Part shown: piece by piece, positions 22,494 through 33,485 of the stretch | How the letters are laid out: every line of letters begins with the position of its first letter | How positions within the stretch are numbered: the stretch's first letter is position 1 | Notes under the pieces: generated by a model | Told to the model about the DNA's origin: nothing | What the model saw: only the letters and a program-made list of their open reading frames with translations | Databases searched by the model: none | Made by a program: the position numbers and the translations under genes | Assembly: GCA_020746875.1 (NCBI GenBank) | Contig: JAGTJL010000012.1 | Coordinates: forward strand, 744,001 to 808,000 | Direction: 5' to 3' | Source of the DNA: Rhexocercosporidium sp. MPI-PUGE-AT-0058 | Lineage: Eukaryota > Ascomycota > Leotiomycetes > Helotiales | DNA length: 64,000 bases

Positions 22494-24140
22494 ATGGGTA
22501 GACGACCTGGCAGAGCCGCGGCCAAAAACGCCGCTGCAGCTTTGAGTGAGCCACCTTCCTAGAAAACCTCTGGCGCAATGGGCACTCATTATTGACGGTC
22601 GCTTTAGAAAACACTCCCCAATACGATGATGGCGACGATGAGCAAATGCCAGATGCTTTTCCATCAGATGTTGCAAGTCCACAAGATGGCGAAGAGGACA
22701 TTGCTGAGGATGGAACCCCTGCGGCCGATTCACATGCTGAGGAAGAAGGCCCTTCAACCCCAATCCCAGAACCTGTTGTGCGCAAGAAGAGATTAGGAAG
22801 ACCACCAAAGAATCGACCAGCAGATTGGGACGCACCAGAGCCCGAGAATCACTCCGAAACAGGGACTCCGAAGAGAGGACGTGGTCGAGGTGGTGGGTTT
22901 GGAAGGGGTGGGGGAAGATGGGGAAAGAAGGGAGCAGGTCCATCGCATGTCACACAACAACCAATCGACAAAGATGGGAACATGATGGATGTTATCGATG
23001 ACGAGCTTGACCTACCTGAAGATGCAGAAGGAGAGACCAAGGTTGATAAAATGGGCAATCTGCAAGGAGGGCGTGAATATCGCTGCAGAACGTTCACCAT
23101 TCTAAACAGAGGAGAGCGACTATACATGTTGTCTACCGAGCCAGCAAGATGTGTGGGCTTTCGAGACAGTTACCTGTTCTTCACCAAACACAAACGACTC
23201 TACAAGATCATTATAAATGACGAGGAGAAGCGCGACCTGATCGACCGTGAGCTCATTCCCCATTCCTACAAAGGCCGTGCTATCGGTATTTGTACTGCTC
23301 GGTCCGTGTTCCGCGAGTTTGGTGCTCAGATTATCGTTGGCGGCAAGAGAATTATCGATGATTATGAGGTTGCGAAGCTTAGGGCGGAGGGTGCGGTAGA
23401 GGGCGAGTTAGCAGATCCAAATGATGCATTCAAGGTCGGCGAAGCCTACAACAAGAACCAATATGTGGCATGGCATGGAGCAAGTTCCGTCTACCACTCC
23501 GGTGCCCCTACTGTTCCCCTCAATGCTGGCAAACCTATGCCTGGGCTAAAGAGGAAAGTTGCGATCAACGATGTCAATTGGATGCTGGAGCATGCTCGAG
23601 AGGCAAGGTATGATTGCGCACTGATTCAAGATTTCAACTTGCTAATGTAATCGTAGTCGTTTCAATGCTGCTTTAGGTACTGTCCGGCGACAAACCCTTA
23701 ATGGCATCTATGATACTCACACCAATATCATGCACTACCCCAAAACGATGCAACCAACTCACGCTAGGTGGGAACAGATTGACGACAATGAAGTTGAGGC
23801 AAAGGCGTTGACAAATGGTTATTTTGAGGAACAGACGGAGCAAAGTATCTTCACACCAGTGAAGCCGGTTTACTCCAAGAACTACTTGATCGTCGACACT
23901 GTCTATGAATCTGCGCCTGCCTCGAATCTTGGTGTACCAGGTCCTGATGGTGACTTCCACGACCTCGGATTGAATGGTCTTTCAGGTATCTCTGATGATA
24001 TCAAGGCAGAGCTTCCCGAGGATTGTCGTCTAGCTCTTGAAGAAGCTTTGGAGAAGGAGATGCAATGGAAGAACAGATGGGGATCTGAAAGTCAATCTGG
24101 TCATAGACGGGCACCTATCATTGATAAGGGGGTTGTATAA
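22494..24140 (+). CDS. RSC7: RSC/SWI-SNF chromatin-remodelling subunit, Rsc7/Swp82 family
   Basis: Three exons, 22494-22545, 22608-23607 and 23657-24140, give 511 residues. The N-terminus is acidic and then carries an AT-hook-like K-K-R-L-G-R-P-P-K-N-R segment and a Gly/Arg-rich stretch (residues about 115-150). The conserved core (about residues 185-420) has the family features Y-R-C-R-T-F-T-I-L, L-Y-M-L-S-T-E-P-A-R, F-R-D-S-Y-L-F-F and T-L-N-G-I-Y-D-T-H-T-N-I-M. Yeast has two paralogues, Rsc7/Npl6 (RSC) and Swp82 (SWI/SNF); filamentous fungi usually have one, so the complex cannot be fixed from the sequence. The protein acts in the nucleus on nucleosomes. The start ATG is in a short 52 nt exon encoding a basic, Ala-rich N-terminus. 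Confidence 0.88.
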
Positions 24141-24579
24141 GTTGGAGGAGTGGCTTGGTTGGGTGTAAAACAGGACTGGAGGAGTAATGGTGCGTTCACG
24201 TGGTAGTGACTCAATCTGGCGTTCCCTTGGAGTATCTGGACTACAAGATAGACTGCTAACAGTGATAATGACAAGCTTCTTGATCTCTCGGAATAATGCT
24301 CTTAGTCAGCCCTCGCCGTGAATCATTGTTCCTTCCCCAGCCAGCTGCAAGCGTACTAGCGTATAACTTAGCGACATGATATCCGTATGACCAAATCCAG
24401 ACCTGAACCTCACTCTAAACAACACCACAACACACAGTTCACAGAAATCAAGCCCAACCAGCCAACCGGCTCAAATCCAAGCTTCAGGTACCTACGTCGT
24501 CGCGAGTACACTTTCAAACAATTCAAACCACCAAAACAAACCAAGACTTCCTATCAAAATCCACCCACCAACATCAAAA
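24141..24579. promoter_or_regulatory. Short intergenic region upstream of the deaminase-like gene
   Basis: A 439 bp gap with both neighbours on the plus strand. The last 170 bp are A/C-rich and G-poor, as is common in fungal leaders. No other feature is seen. Confidence 0.5.
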
Positions 24580-26039
24580 ATGTCTCCAAGAAATGATACA
24601 TTCTTGTCCCTTTGCCTGGCCCAGGCCGACCTCTCGCCCCTCCACTACCGCCACGGTGCAATCATCGTTCGTGGCGGTAAGGTCATCGGCCAAGGTTTCA
24701 ACACCTACCGTCCAGGCTTTGATCGCGGTGCTCTCAAGAGTGGCGTCTTGCCATCTGCATCCCTGGATGGGCCAGCCATCGCTGCGCTCAAGCAGCGCTT
24801 GAAGTCTAAGCCAAAAAGTAAGTCGAAGACGCCGAATCAGCCGGAGGAGGGGACTTTTACTCCCTTCGAGTCTATGGGTTGCGGCCACAATGCCAATGTT
24901 GCTCTGAGTTTGCACTCAGAGATGATGGCGATTCGCAGCGCCCTCTCCCTCTCTTCTAGCACCCAGTCTTCTCAAACCTCGGCCCGTTCCGCGAAGTGCT
25001 TCGAAAAACCGTGCTTCAAGGTATGACTTGCGCCTCCCCCTTCCCCCTTTCTCCCTCCCTTACGATCCTCCGCGATCCGGGATCTGGATCGGATCCTATT
25101 TTTTGTATTGATCCTGAGACATTCAAAAGTAGACATGCTAAAGCCTCGAGTAGTTACCGGGTGATTCTAAAAAACGCAAAGCCCGAGCACGTGGACTCAA
25201 AGCGTACGCAAAAACCATCGTTGAGGAGGCAGAGGCAACCTCCACAGGCGCAAGCAAGTCCTCCGGTGGCGAGTTCTCTATTCAAAAGTCGCGTTTTGAA
25301 CCCGCTTCATCTCAACCAGGTGCAGCAGTACAAGGACAACGTGGCCAAATTCAAGGAGGAGGACAACGGGTTTCAGAACCGGAAAGTGAACGATGATTTC
25401 GAACGCTCACGGGAAGCCAAGGCAAAGGTATGTAACTCCACAACGTTCTCTAATGTCATTAACACTCTACAGTCTCCAAGAAAAGTACCCATGCCCCTCA
25501 GACCTCAGCAGATACTTATCACCAAGAACAAATCATCAAGCAAGCCAAACACGGCGGCGCGAACGAAGGATCTCCGGCTCAAGGGGTCGGATCTTTACGT
25601 GGCCCGCCTCGGGACCTCGAACAAGACTCCAATCAAACCCAAGCAAGCCAGGGCTGCTGACTTGCCGCCACTTCCAGATCCGCCAAAGTCGCCCCCAGCA
25701 TGCCTTCACGACGAACTATCATCGCGTTCGCTCTATACGTCTCCCTCGTCACCGAAGGTCGAGCCCGAGCCCCCACCTCAGCCCGAGATCCGTGCTTCAA
25801 GGCCTTGCTACCGGTGTGTGAGCGCGATGCACGCCGTTGGGATCAAGCGCGTATTCTGGACATCGCAGGGTGGCGAGTGGGAGATGGCAAAGGTTCGAGA
25901 TTTGGTAGATGCGTTAGAAGTTGGCATTGATAGTGACAACAATGGTGGTGGGGAGGGGCTCGGCACGGGTCAGGAAAGCAAGGGCGTGTTTGTCACAAAG
26001 CATGAAGTTTTGATGTTGAAAAGGGCTATGGGCTTTTGA
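24580..26039 (+). CDS. CMP/dCMP-deaminase-fold protein with large central insert
   Basis: Exon 1 (24580-25020) starts with a deaminase fold: H-G-A-I-I-V-R-G-G-K-V-I-G, then the zinc/catalytic helix L-H-S-E-M-M-A-I-R-S-A-L. The second zinc site, R-P-C-Y-R-C-V-S-A-M-H-A-V-G-I-K-R-V-F-W, comes only near the C-terminus (about 25795-25860). About 270 low-complexity residues separate the two; in typical enzymes this gap is about 30. My preferred model is 24580-25020, 25154-25369 and 25473-26039 (407 residues). Acceptor 25153 puts K-K-R-K-A-R-A-R-G-L-K-A-Y-A-K in frame, and the last exon holds K-G-S-D-L-Y-V-A-R-L. The middle donor is weak; an alternative donor is GTATGT at 25428. Both zinc sites are intact, so activity on a cytosine or related base is possible, but the substrate is unknown. 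Confidence 0.75.
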
Positions 26040-28044
26040 TATGTCTGCATTGTACTTCGTTCACAGAACCAATATTTCGTACTGAAAGGCATGCTTTCTT
26101 CATGGCTGGGTAATATTGTTTGTCTTTTCGGAATCTGTTGCTATATGAACTTTATCTAGGAAATTCGGTCCTAAGCTTTCATTGGGAACGAATCGAGAGC
26201 TGTCCCTAAACAGCTCGAATCTGTACGACATACATGACCTGAAGTCCGAGTCTCTCCATATTCCCTTGTGACCTGACCTGCCCATCAAGCATTCCGCTTT
26301 CCCTTGCATATTTACTCCAATGCCCAGATCCATCGGCCTTGAAAAGTGGATCACAATGGGGAGGGAAAAAGAAACGAGGAAATATCCATCAGAGCCGAGC
26401 CGAACAGGAAACAAAACACTTCACAACAAATCAAAATATCAAAAAGCAACAGGACCATCATTTACGCCAGTATCAGTGGCGTAAGTGATGAACGAGTTTC
26501 TCTTTACCGTATTACCTGTTTTACGAGATAATTTGGACTGGGGATGTGCATATCATATAAGTTATTTAGTTAGCTTTCTTCGCGTGGTTACTGCGTCTGG
26601 CTTTGCTCACGATATCTGCCCGGGGGACTCACTGGCGCGGCTATGTACTGATATGGAGTGATTACTAGATAATGTGTTCTGTGATTGGGCGTTTGCTACT
26701 GTGACATTAAAAGGGGAAGGGCTTCCAGGAAAAGTTCATTCGTTCTTGGACGGGAGAAAGTGATGACCGCTCCCGCGGATCGATATCCTGTACGGCAGAG
26801 TACACTTCCTTTCCAAGTAAGTAACTACTTAGATGTCTGAAAGTACCTCATAGTGGGGACTCTCGTGGTATTAACGCTGCGAAATGTGCTTTAGAGACGA
26901 AATACAACTGCCATGAGGTCTGATAAATATCAAAAGAGGAGACACGCTTCAGTATCATGCACACACCCCTTAGACTACAATATACCCCTCAGCACTTCTA
27001 CCACATGCAGCACTTACATTCACGCTTGATACTTTCCGAACACAGCGAGATAGGTGAGCATTTCAACATCCATCCCATCCCTCCAAACACGCCCTCGCTA
27101 AAAACCCCGGCTATCGGCTCCAAATCGCTACCCCATTCACATAACCAAATAAGCAGATATCATCTCAACCAGCAGTTCCCCAACTGTGCGTAATGGTTCA
27201 ACGGAAAGGGTTGCTTCATTGCAAATGGTAAACTCAATCACTAAAACGCCTTAACCGGTTTGTCTTGGTGGTTCTGCTTACCAATTGCCCCCGATCCAAT
27301 AGGTTGCCCGAGAGGGTTTCTTTTCTTTTTTTTGGGGGGGCTTTTTGTGTTCTGTTTCTTTTCCTTTTCTATGGTTATCTCTGTTCCCCGTAGCTAATGA
27401 ATAGGTAGAACTTTCTTTCCTTGCTCAGTTCAATTGCGGATATTAGGACCTAGTTGTTATTGTTTTTTGTCGTTTTCTTCTTCTTCTAGATGCTAGACTG
27501 GAGTGAGAGTAGCTAGCCTGACGCGAACGAAAATCGTGTCCAGTGGAGAATGAAAGTGGTGGGTCGAGGAGGGAAGATATATGTTCTTTCGCCTCCTTTT
27601 TCTAGAGTTCGGATTCTTGTGGTAGTTCTCATCGTTTGAACAATTGTGGTTGGATTTTGCGGGGTTCAGGAGATTGTTTTGGTTTTCAGGTCTGGTAAGC
27701 GAGATCATCTCCTTGCAGAGAGTGACAGTACGGGGAATCACGAATTTTTGAAGTCACATATGTGGGTGGACAAAGTTCAAAGTTTATGATCTCACTTCAT
27801 ATGTGTTCGGGGTTGGAATACTAGAAAAGCACGTACTTTCATTGCATTGGCATGTCCATCTAACTTCCTGTCATGATCTCATATCTCAGTGGTATCCCCA
27901 CCAAATACGCCTTATCGCCATTTGCGGCATCAAGTTGCGATGAAGGCCCAGCAAAGAACGCCACCAGAAATAATAACGAAAGCAAAGAAAAAGCAAACTT
28001 GTAAGTGGACCACAGACTCAGATGACTAGTACCCACCTCCTCCA
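26040..28044. other. Convergent intergenic region, deaminase / E2 megagene
   Basis: Two kilobases hold only 3' ends. T-rich runs occur at 27310-27380 and 27450-27490. A 62-codon minus-strand frame with one hydrophobic segment overlaps the stop of the E2 gene at 28045-28048 and is more likely 3' untranslated sequence. No gene is supported. Confidence 0.55.
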
Positions 28045-31000
28045 TCATCGTCCAAGAATCTCAGACTTGTACTCAGCACGAGTCTTGACGGCATGCTTCT
28101 TGATGTGAGCTTTGACCTCCTCCTGGAAAGCAACCTCGTCCCAGTGGTAGTTCAAGGTCACAACAGCGTTGATCGGATCAGAGAACTCAGGAACCAGCAA
28201 CAGGGAGTAGATCGTGTTAATCAGTTGCAAGTTGGTGGTATCAGAGGTCCAGTTACGATCAAGAATGGAGTGACAGACCTTTCCATGGCGATTGATGTTG
28301 GGGTGGTAGATTGGGGTTGTGAAACGGCACTTTGGTGGGAAGGCGGGGTAGTCTTGCTCCATGTCTAAGTAGATGGAGAATGTGCCACTGGAGTAAGCAC
28401 TATCAGGTGGCCCTTGCATAATGATCTTCCAGAAAGACATATTGGCTTCGGACACGTAAATATCGTAGTGTGGGTGAGGATTGGCAACGATATTTCGGAT
28501 CTCTGTCAAGATTCTCGAGGTACGAAGGTTGGCATCAGAATGGGTGTTGACAGATCCATGACCCTGTTGAGCCTTCGTCGACAACGATGATAGCTGGACG
28601 AAGGTGTCACTGATATTCGGGTGGATACGGCGTTGAGGGAATATGTCACTGGTGACAATCTCTGGGACCTTAAAAGTCTGTTAGCCACGTCACAAAGCGT
28701 GTAAGGGACACCAAACATACTGCTCTATCTCTCGCAAATGCAAATCGCAAAAACGGGTCAAAGCCAAACGAATGAGCTTGTCGGGGGACAACAATGGGAG
28801 GTCGCTCGAGCTGATTCAAAACTGGCTCCATCTCGCAGATAGCCATGGCCTGTGCCAGCGAGTCGGGTTGGAACTTGTACCCACCGGTGAGGTAGGATAT
28901 GGTACGAAGATCGACGTTATCCTCGTCTCCGAGACAGAAAGAGTCAACCACAACTTTGCTTTCCTGTGATAAGTTTTAGCAAAATTAATTTTACGACTCG
29001 TACCGGGAATTGGAATACTTACACAAAGGTTCATAGAGATTGTCTCGGCCTTTTGGGTAGATTTGGTGTCCATTCCGTCGGACAGACAAATTATCCGCTT
29101 CTTTGCGTTGGGAAACTTCTTGGCATACTCCGTGAGTTGATCGTTTGCCAGGGCAAGCGCATCCCAAAGTGCTGTATCTCCATGAGCACGGATAGCATTA
29201 ACCTTGTGACGGAAATTCTCAATGGCGTGAGTAATGGGTTGTGAGATGGCTGCGGAAGACTGGAAGGAGATTAAGCCTAGGTGTGTATTGAAGCCGTATG
29301 CAAGAAGTCTGTTCGAGAAGGCCTCAAACATGTTCTTCAACACATCAAGCTTTGTAATACATGTTAGTAAATGAGGCGAAGACAAGGAGTAGTACTTACT
29401 CTTGAAAGATTCTTTCCTTTTTTCTCCGATCTTTGCCCGCCCATCCAAAGTTTCAGAACCAATGGAGTGGGTAGTCGTTGATCACCCATTTCGAGATCAG
29501 CATTTCCATCTTCATCTTTGTCCTCGGTGGTCTCTGGACCATCAGTGCCGAAAATCCTCTCTTCACATAGCTTTCCAGTGGCATGTTGGCTGTTCAAATA
29601 TTGAGATAGGTGGTTCCAATTATCTTGTGGATTACCAGAAAGGTGGTTGTCGCCCGACGATGACAATCCTGTCCAGGCTACGATCTTGCTTGCATACCAC
29701 AAAGTGCCAATATTTTTGGCTTGAAATCTCCAATACTTGAAGATAACAGATGCAAAGGTATTGGTAGTCTTCTTTGGGATCCAATAGGAGAAGAGCATCT
29801 GGCCTACACTTTGGTAGATTTTGATGAGGCAAAGTTCTTCGAATTCATCAGTGCTTGATAAATTCGCCGACGAGGATTCCTCAGGAGCATTGATGTGTAT
29901 GATAGAGTTATTCAAGATGTTAGCCGACGAGAGATTGCTGTTTGATGGAGCCAAGAACACGTTCTTGCAGTGCATCTGGAACTTTGGGTGACGACCCTTT
30001 AGGCCTCGGAATGCGACCTTGTAAAGGTCGCTCACCGACATGGTCTTGGGGACGACTCGGGTAAAATCACCAAGTCGGCTGAAGAACCGCACTGTAATGG
30101 TACCGTTAGAAGATGTTCCGGATCTTGTTGCAGGGCCGGTCTCCCCAATGGCTCCAATAACATCTTCACCTCCTATCCAGTGCTTGATTCTGATGGACAG
30201 CTCTCCGTTTGATCGCAGCTCCGTATTCTCGAGGATGAGTCCAGTAAGAGGAGACGAGTCGCGAACCTGAAACCACTTTTGTGAAAGTTAGCAATGCTCT
30301 GCGAGGTGACAAATCCGGAGCGGTAAAGGAACATATGAAATAAATCATGCCATGTTTTCGATGAAAGTGGGAAATCCGAGGACATTGGATTGTGCTTACT
30401 CTCTCGATGGCATTCCGATCAAAGGTAAAACCATCACATGTAAAAACAGGGTCTTCCATGACGTCCCTTGATATTGGGCACATGAAATCATGTGGAATCA
30501 CCAGGTCTTCCTCTGAAAGGGTGTTGACTGACTCCTTATCCTTCTTTGGAATCTTTGGGATTGCATCGCCGTAATTCCAGACAAATCTCTGGTCAAGGGA
30601 GGTCGAGTTTGAAGCGCGGTAGATAAGAAAGTCGCAGATAGCATGCTTGTGTGTGCTCAAGCCCGCAATCAAGCTCTTCAATCTGGAAATATCTGATTGA
30701 CCAGCAGCTTCAACACCACGGTAACGGTAGAAGGGCATTCTTCGCTTCGATTCGTCAAGTTGCTTAAGACGGTGGGTCAATTCTTGAGATGTCAAGCCGC
30801 TCAAAATTCCCAAGACTTTCGATGCAATATGACGCCGGTGAACGACCGAAGCGTCACGTACAATGCCTATCATGTCCTCGAAAGATTCGTGCTCGGTAAT
30901 CAAAGCTAGAACCAGTTAGCTACTATTTACAAGTACGTAATGGCGAATGTCGAATCTTACTTTTCATCTCATCAATAGTAGAACGTAAAAATGTGGTGCC

Positions 31001-33485
31001 GTTAGCAGGGCCAGCCGGCGCGACTTCGTCTTCGCTGCTGTCACTCGTGTCGAACTCATTTGGCTCTTCATCCGTCCCATCTGTATCATCTGTATCATCC
31101 TTGATTTCGGTGAAGTCTGAGTCTTCGGACATGCTGCTCGAACAGTCAACACAGACCATGATTATCTCATCTGGCTCCTTAAATTTTCGGCGAATACTAT
31201 CACCAAAGGCATCGAATATAGCCGTGCCGTCAGCTTCGCGAATCGCAAGTATCGGAACAAGGAGTTGCGTCACGATAGAAACGTCGATGGTCTCTTCTCC
31301 TCCACTTGTTGGGCGAAAGATGGAGATGTCCTTTCCTGGCTGAGCGCTAGTCAAGTCTTTAGCATGTATAACTTTCAATGTTTTGAAATCAAAACAAACG
31401 ATCCGATCCAATATCTCAAATTACGGAGGGATTTGAAATGAGAAAAGCTTACCAAGCGGCACGACCAGTATACACACTGAGTGCACCAGTCCGATCCAGC
31501 GTCAAAGCTGGAGAGTCGGCTGAGGCTAGGGCTGCAGGTGGGAGGACAGACATGTTATGGCGTGAGCACAATGTAGAGAGGTAGCTCAAATCGCACAATT
31601 CTCTAGCCGGAATCACAAGATTCATGCCTCCCTTGGATGCATATCCTGAGATGGAGTTGAGGGAATTTAGGTCGAAAACTGTAATCTGTGATACAGACCC
31701 GCCAGAAAGGAGCGCAATTCTCTTGGTGCGTTGGTCCAGAAAAATCGATGTCATGGGATCTTCTCCTGTCTTGAGATACAGAGGACCACCGAGCTTGAAA
31801 GCATCATAATACCCCTCTTCAACAAGACCGAATGATGTCTGTATCGGATGAATGATCGATTCCATCGTGAAGGTATTGCGAAGATCAAGGACGCTCATCG
31901 AGGAGATGTAGGGCATCAGGTCGCTTGCCTGGAGTTTAAGCTGCTTGGCTTTATCCAATATCAAACCCAACAAGAGTCTAGTTCCTTCAAAGTATCGTCC
32001 GGGATCCGATTTGATCAATTGCATGGGCACAACCTCCTTCAAGACTTCATAGAGTGCCTGAGACAGTGCGGCGCGCTCAGAAGACCGTGGAGATTTTCCG
32101 CTCATAAGTATCTGAACTGCTCGAACGGCTGGTGGAAATCTTGTGAGAATATTGACGACATGTAAAACAGCATCTTGATTGGGAAGTTCCATATGCCGAG
32201 CAGAAATTCTTTCGGTGAAGATTCGTAGTGAAGATAGAAGCATTGCGACGCCTCTAGTTGATTGAACAACAGGATGTCTCCATGCATCGCTCTCCAGAAA
32301 TATGGCATCCTTTCCTGTCTCGGTTTCTAATCCCTCTCTGGCCGCAAATCTGCGCTCAACAACGTAGATGTCAAGGACCCCATCGATTGCGCATTCTGTT
32401 AGGCACAGCTCTTCAAGAGATAAATTCATGTTTACCGTCGACAATTCGATAGGTGATTCCGAGGTGTGAATATCCAGTCCGTTCATAGCGAGATTTGGAT
32501 GTCTTCCCCTAGAGTGGCTTGCAGCCACGGGTTGGAATTCTCCATGTCTCTGCTTGGAGCAGACTGACATGACGGGAAGCTTGGTGTAAGTCTCACTGTA
32601 GAATATTAGTAACGACAGAAGAATGGGATTTATGGCAGCTTACCTTTGGCTCGACAACAATGTACCGCCGATTGGGGTGATCTCTCTTGACTCAATGGCA
32701 CCGCCAAGTCCCATCACAACTTCCGAAACTAAGTAAGATTTGTCAACATGATCGGTATCCAGAACTTGAACCCTATTCCGGCCATGAACGACAATGAGCT
32801 TTCCGATGGGCTCTGATAAGCTGTGGCCGCCATCGCGGGGACGGAGTTGGGTCAGGAGACCACGCTCGCTGATCTGCCTAGCAAGGGAACAGTTGCACTC
32901 TGGACTAGCTTCAACAGGAGCTGAAACAGGGTATGAGAGGTGGTTTGATATGTGAGCTTTCAGTTCTCGAAGTGTCGTATTGCGAGTGAGTGAGCCACGT
33001 AAAATAGGAATGGAGCGGGAGTCTCTGTACGATCTGGCAAGAGAGGGAGTGATAACACGGATCTTGATAGCACCGGCGAATGACGGTCCATCTGTTTGTT
33101 GTCCATTCTGATGTTGCTAGGAGAGGTCAGCATGTGTATTCTTGTATCTTAAATGGTCAAGGATTATTGGAAAGTTTACCTCATCAGAGGCAGCGTGACC
33201 GACAGGTTGCTTCTTGATACGGGGTGTTGCGGTCAATATGTCAAACTTGGGGTCGACAATGACATCTGAGAGAATATCGAACTCGTACAGGATCGGCCCT
33301 GTGGCTCCTCCGATACGAAGAATGATCTCAGAGTTCTCAGGCCACTCATCGTGACTGGAGGCGCGGCGCTTCACTTCGGAGGCAAGGGAAGCAACGGTAG
33401 ACGTGGTTGTGAATGGGACAAGGAGTTGGAAGGATTCAGCTCCTGGGGGAGACACAGTGATAGTGTATCTCTGCAGCGGCGCCAT
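28045..33485 (-). CDS. Multidomain ubiquitin enzyme: UBL-like / vWA / U-box / E2 fusion
   Basis: Nine exons: 33485-33180, 33116-32644, 32595-31476, 31414-30961, 30905-30400, 30275-29400, 29349-29023, 28963-28721 and 28677-28045. The sum is 4,938 nt (1,645 residues) with every junction in phase. Domains in order: a ubiquitin-like region (about 5-90), possibly a second near 115-165; a large helical region; a MIDAS motif D-C-S-S-S at 723-727 (D-x-S-x-S); a U-box at about 921-985 (I-P-H-D-F-M-C-P-I-S ... C-D-G-F-T-F-D-R); the rest of a vWA fold at 1246-1385 (Thr1304 in H-G-D-T-A, Asp1336 in L-S-D-G-M-D-T); and an E2 domain at about 1485-1645 with H-P-N at 1560-1562 and catalytic Cys1570. It should join E2 and E3 activity in one chain. 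The 31475-31415 intron uses a GTGTAT donor and is the least certain junction. An upstream in-frame start exists at 33527. Confidence 0.88.

Noticed and set aside
27860..28048. 62-codon minus-strand frame with one hydrophobic segment, its ATG overlapping the E2 stop
   Set aside because: It is too short, lies in the expected 3' untranslated region, and has no other support.
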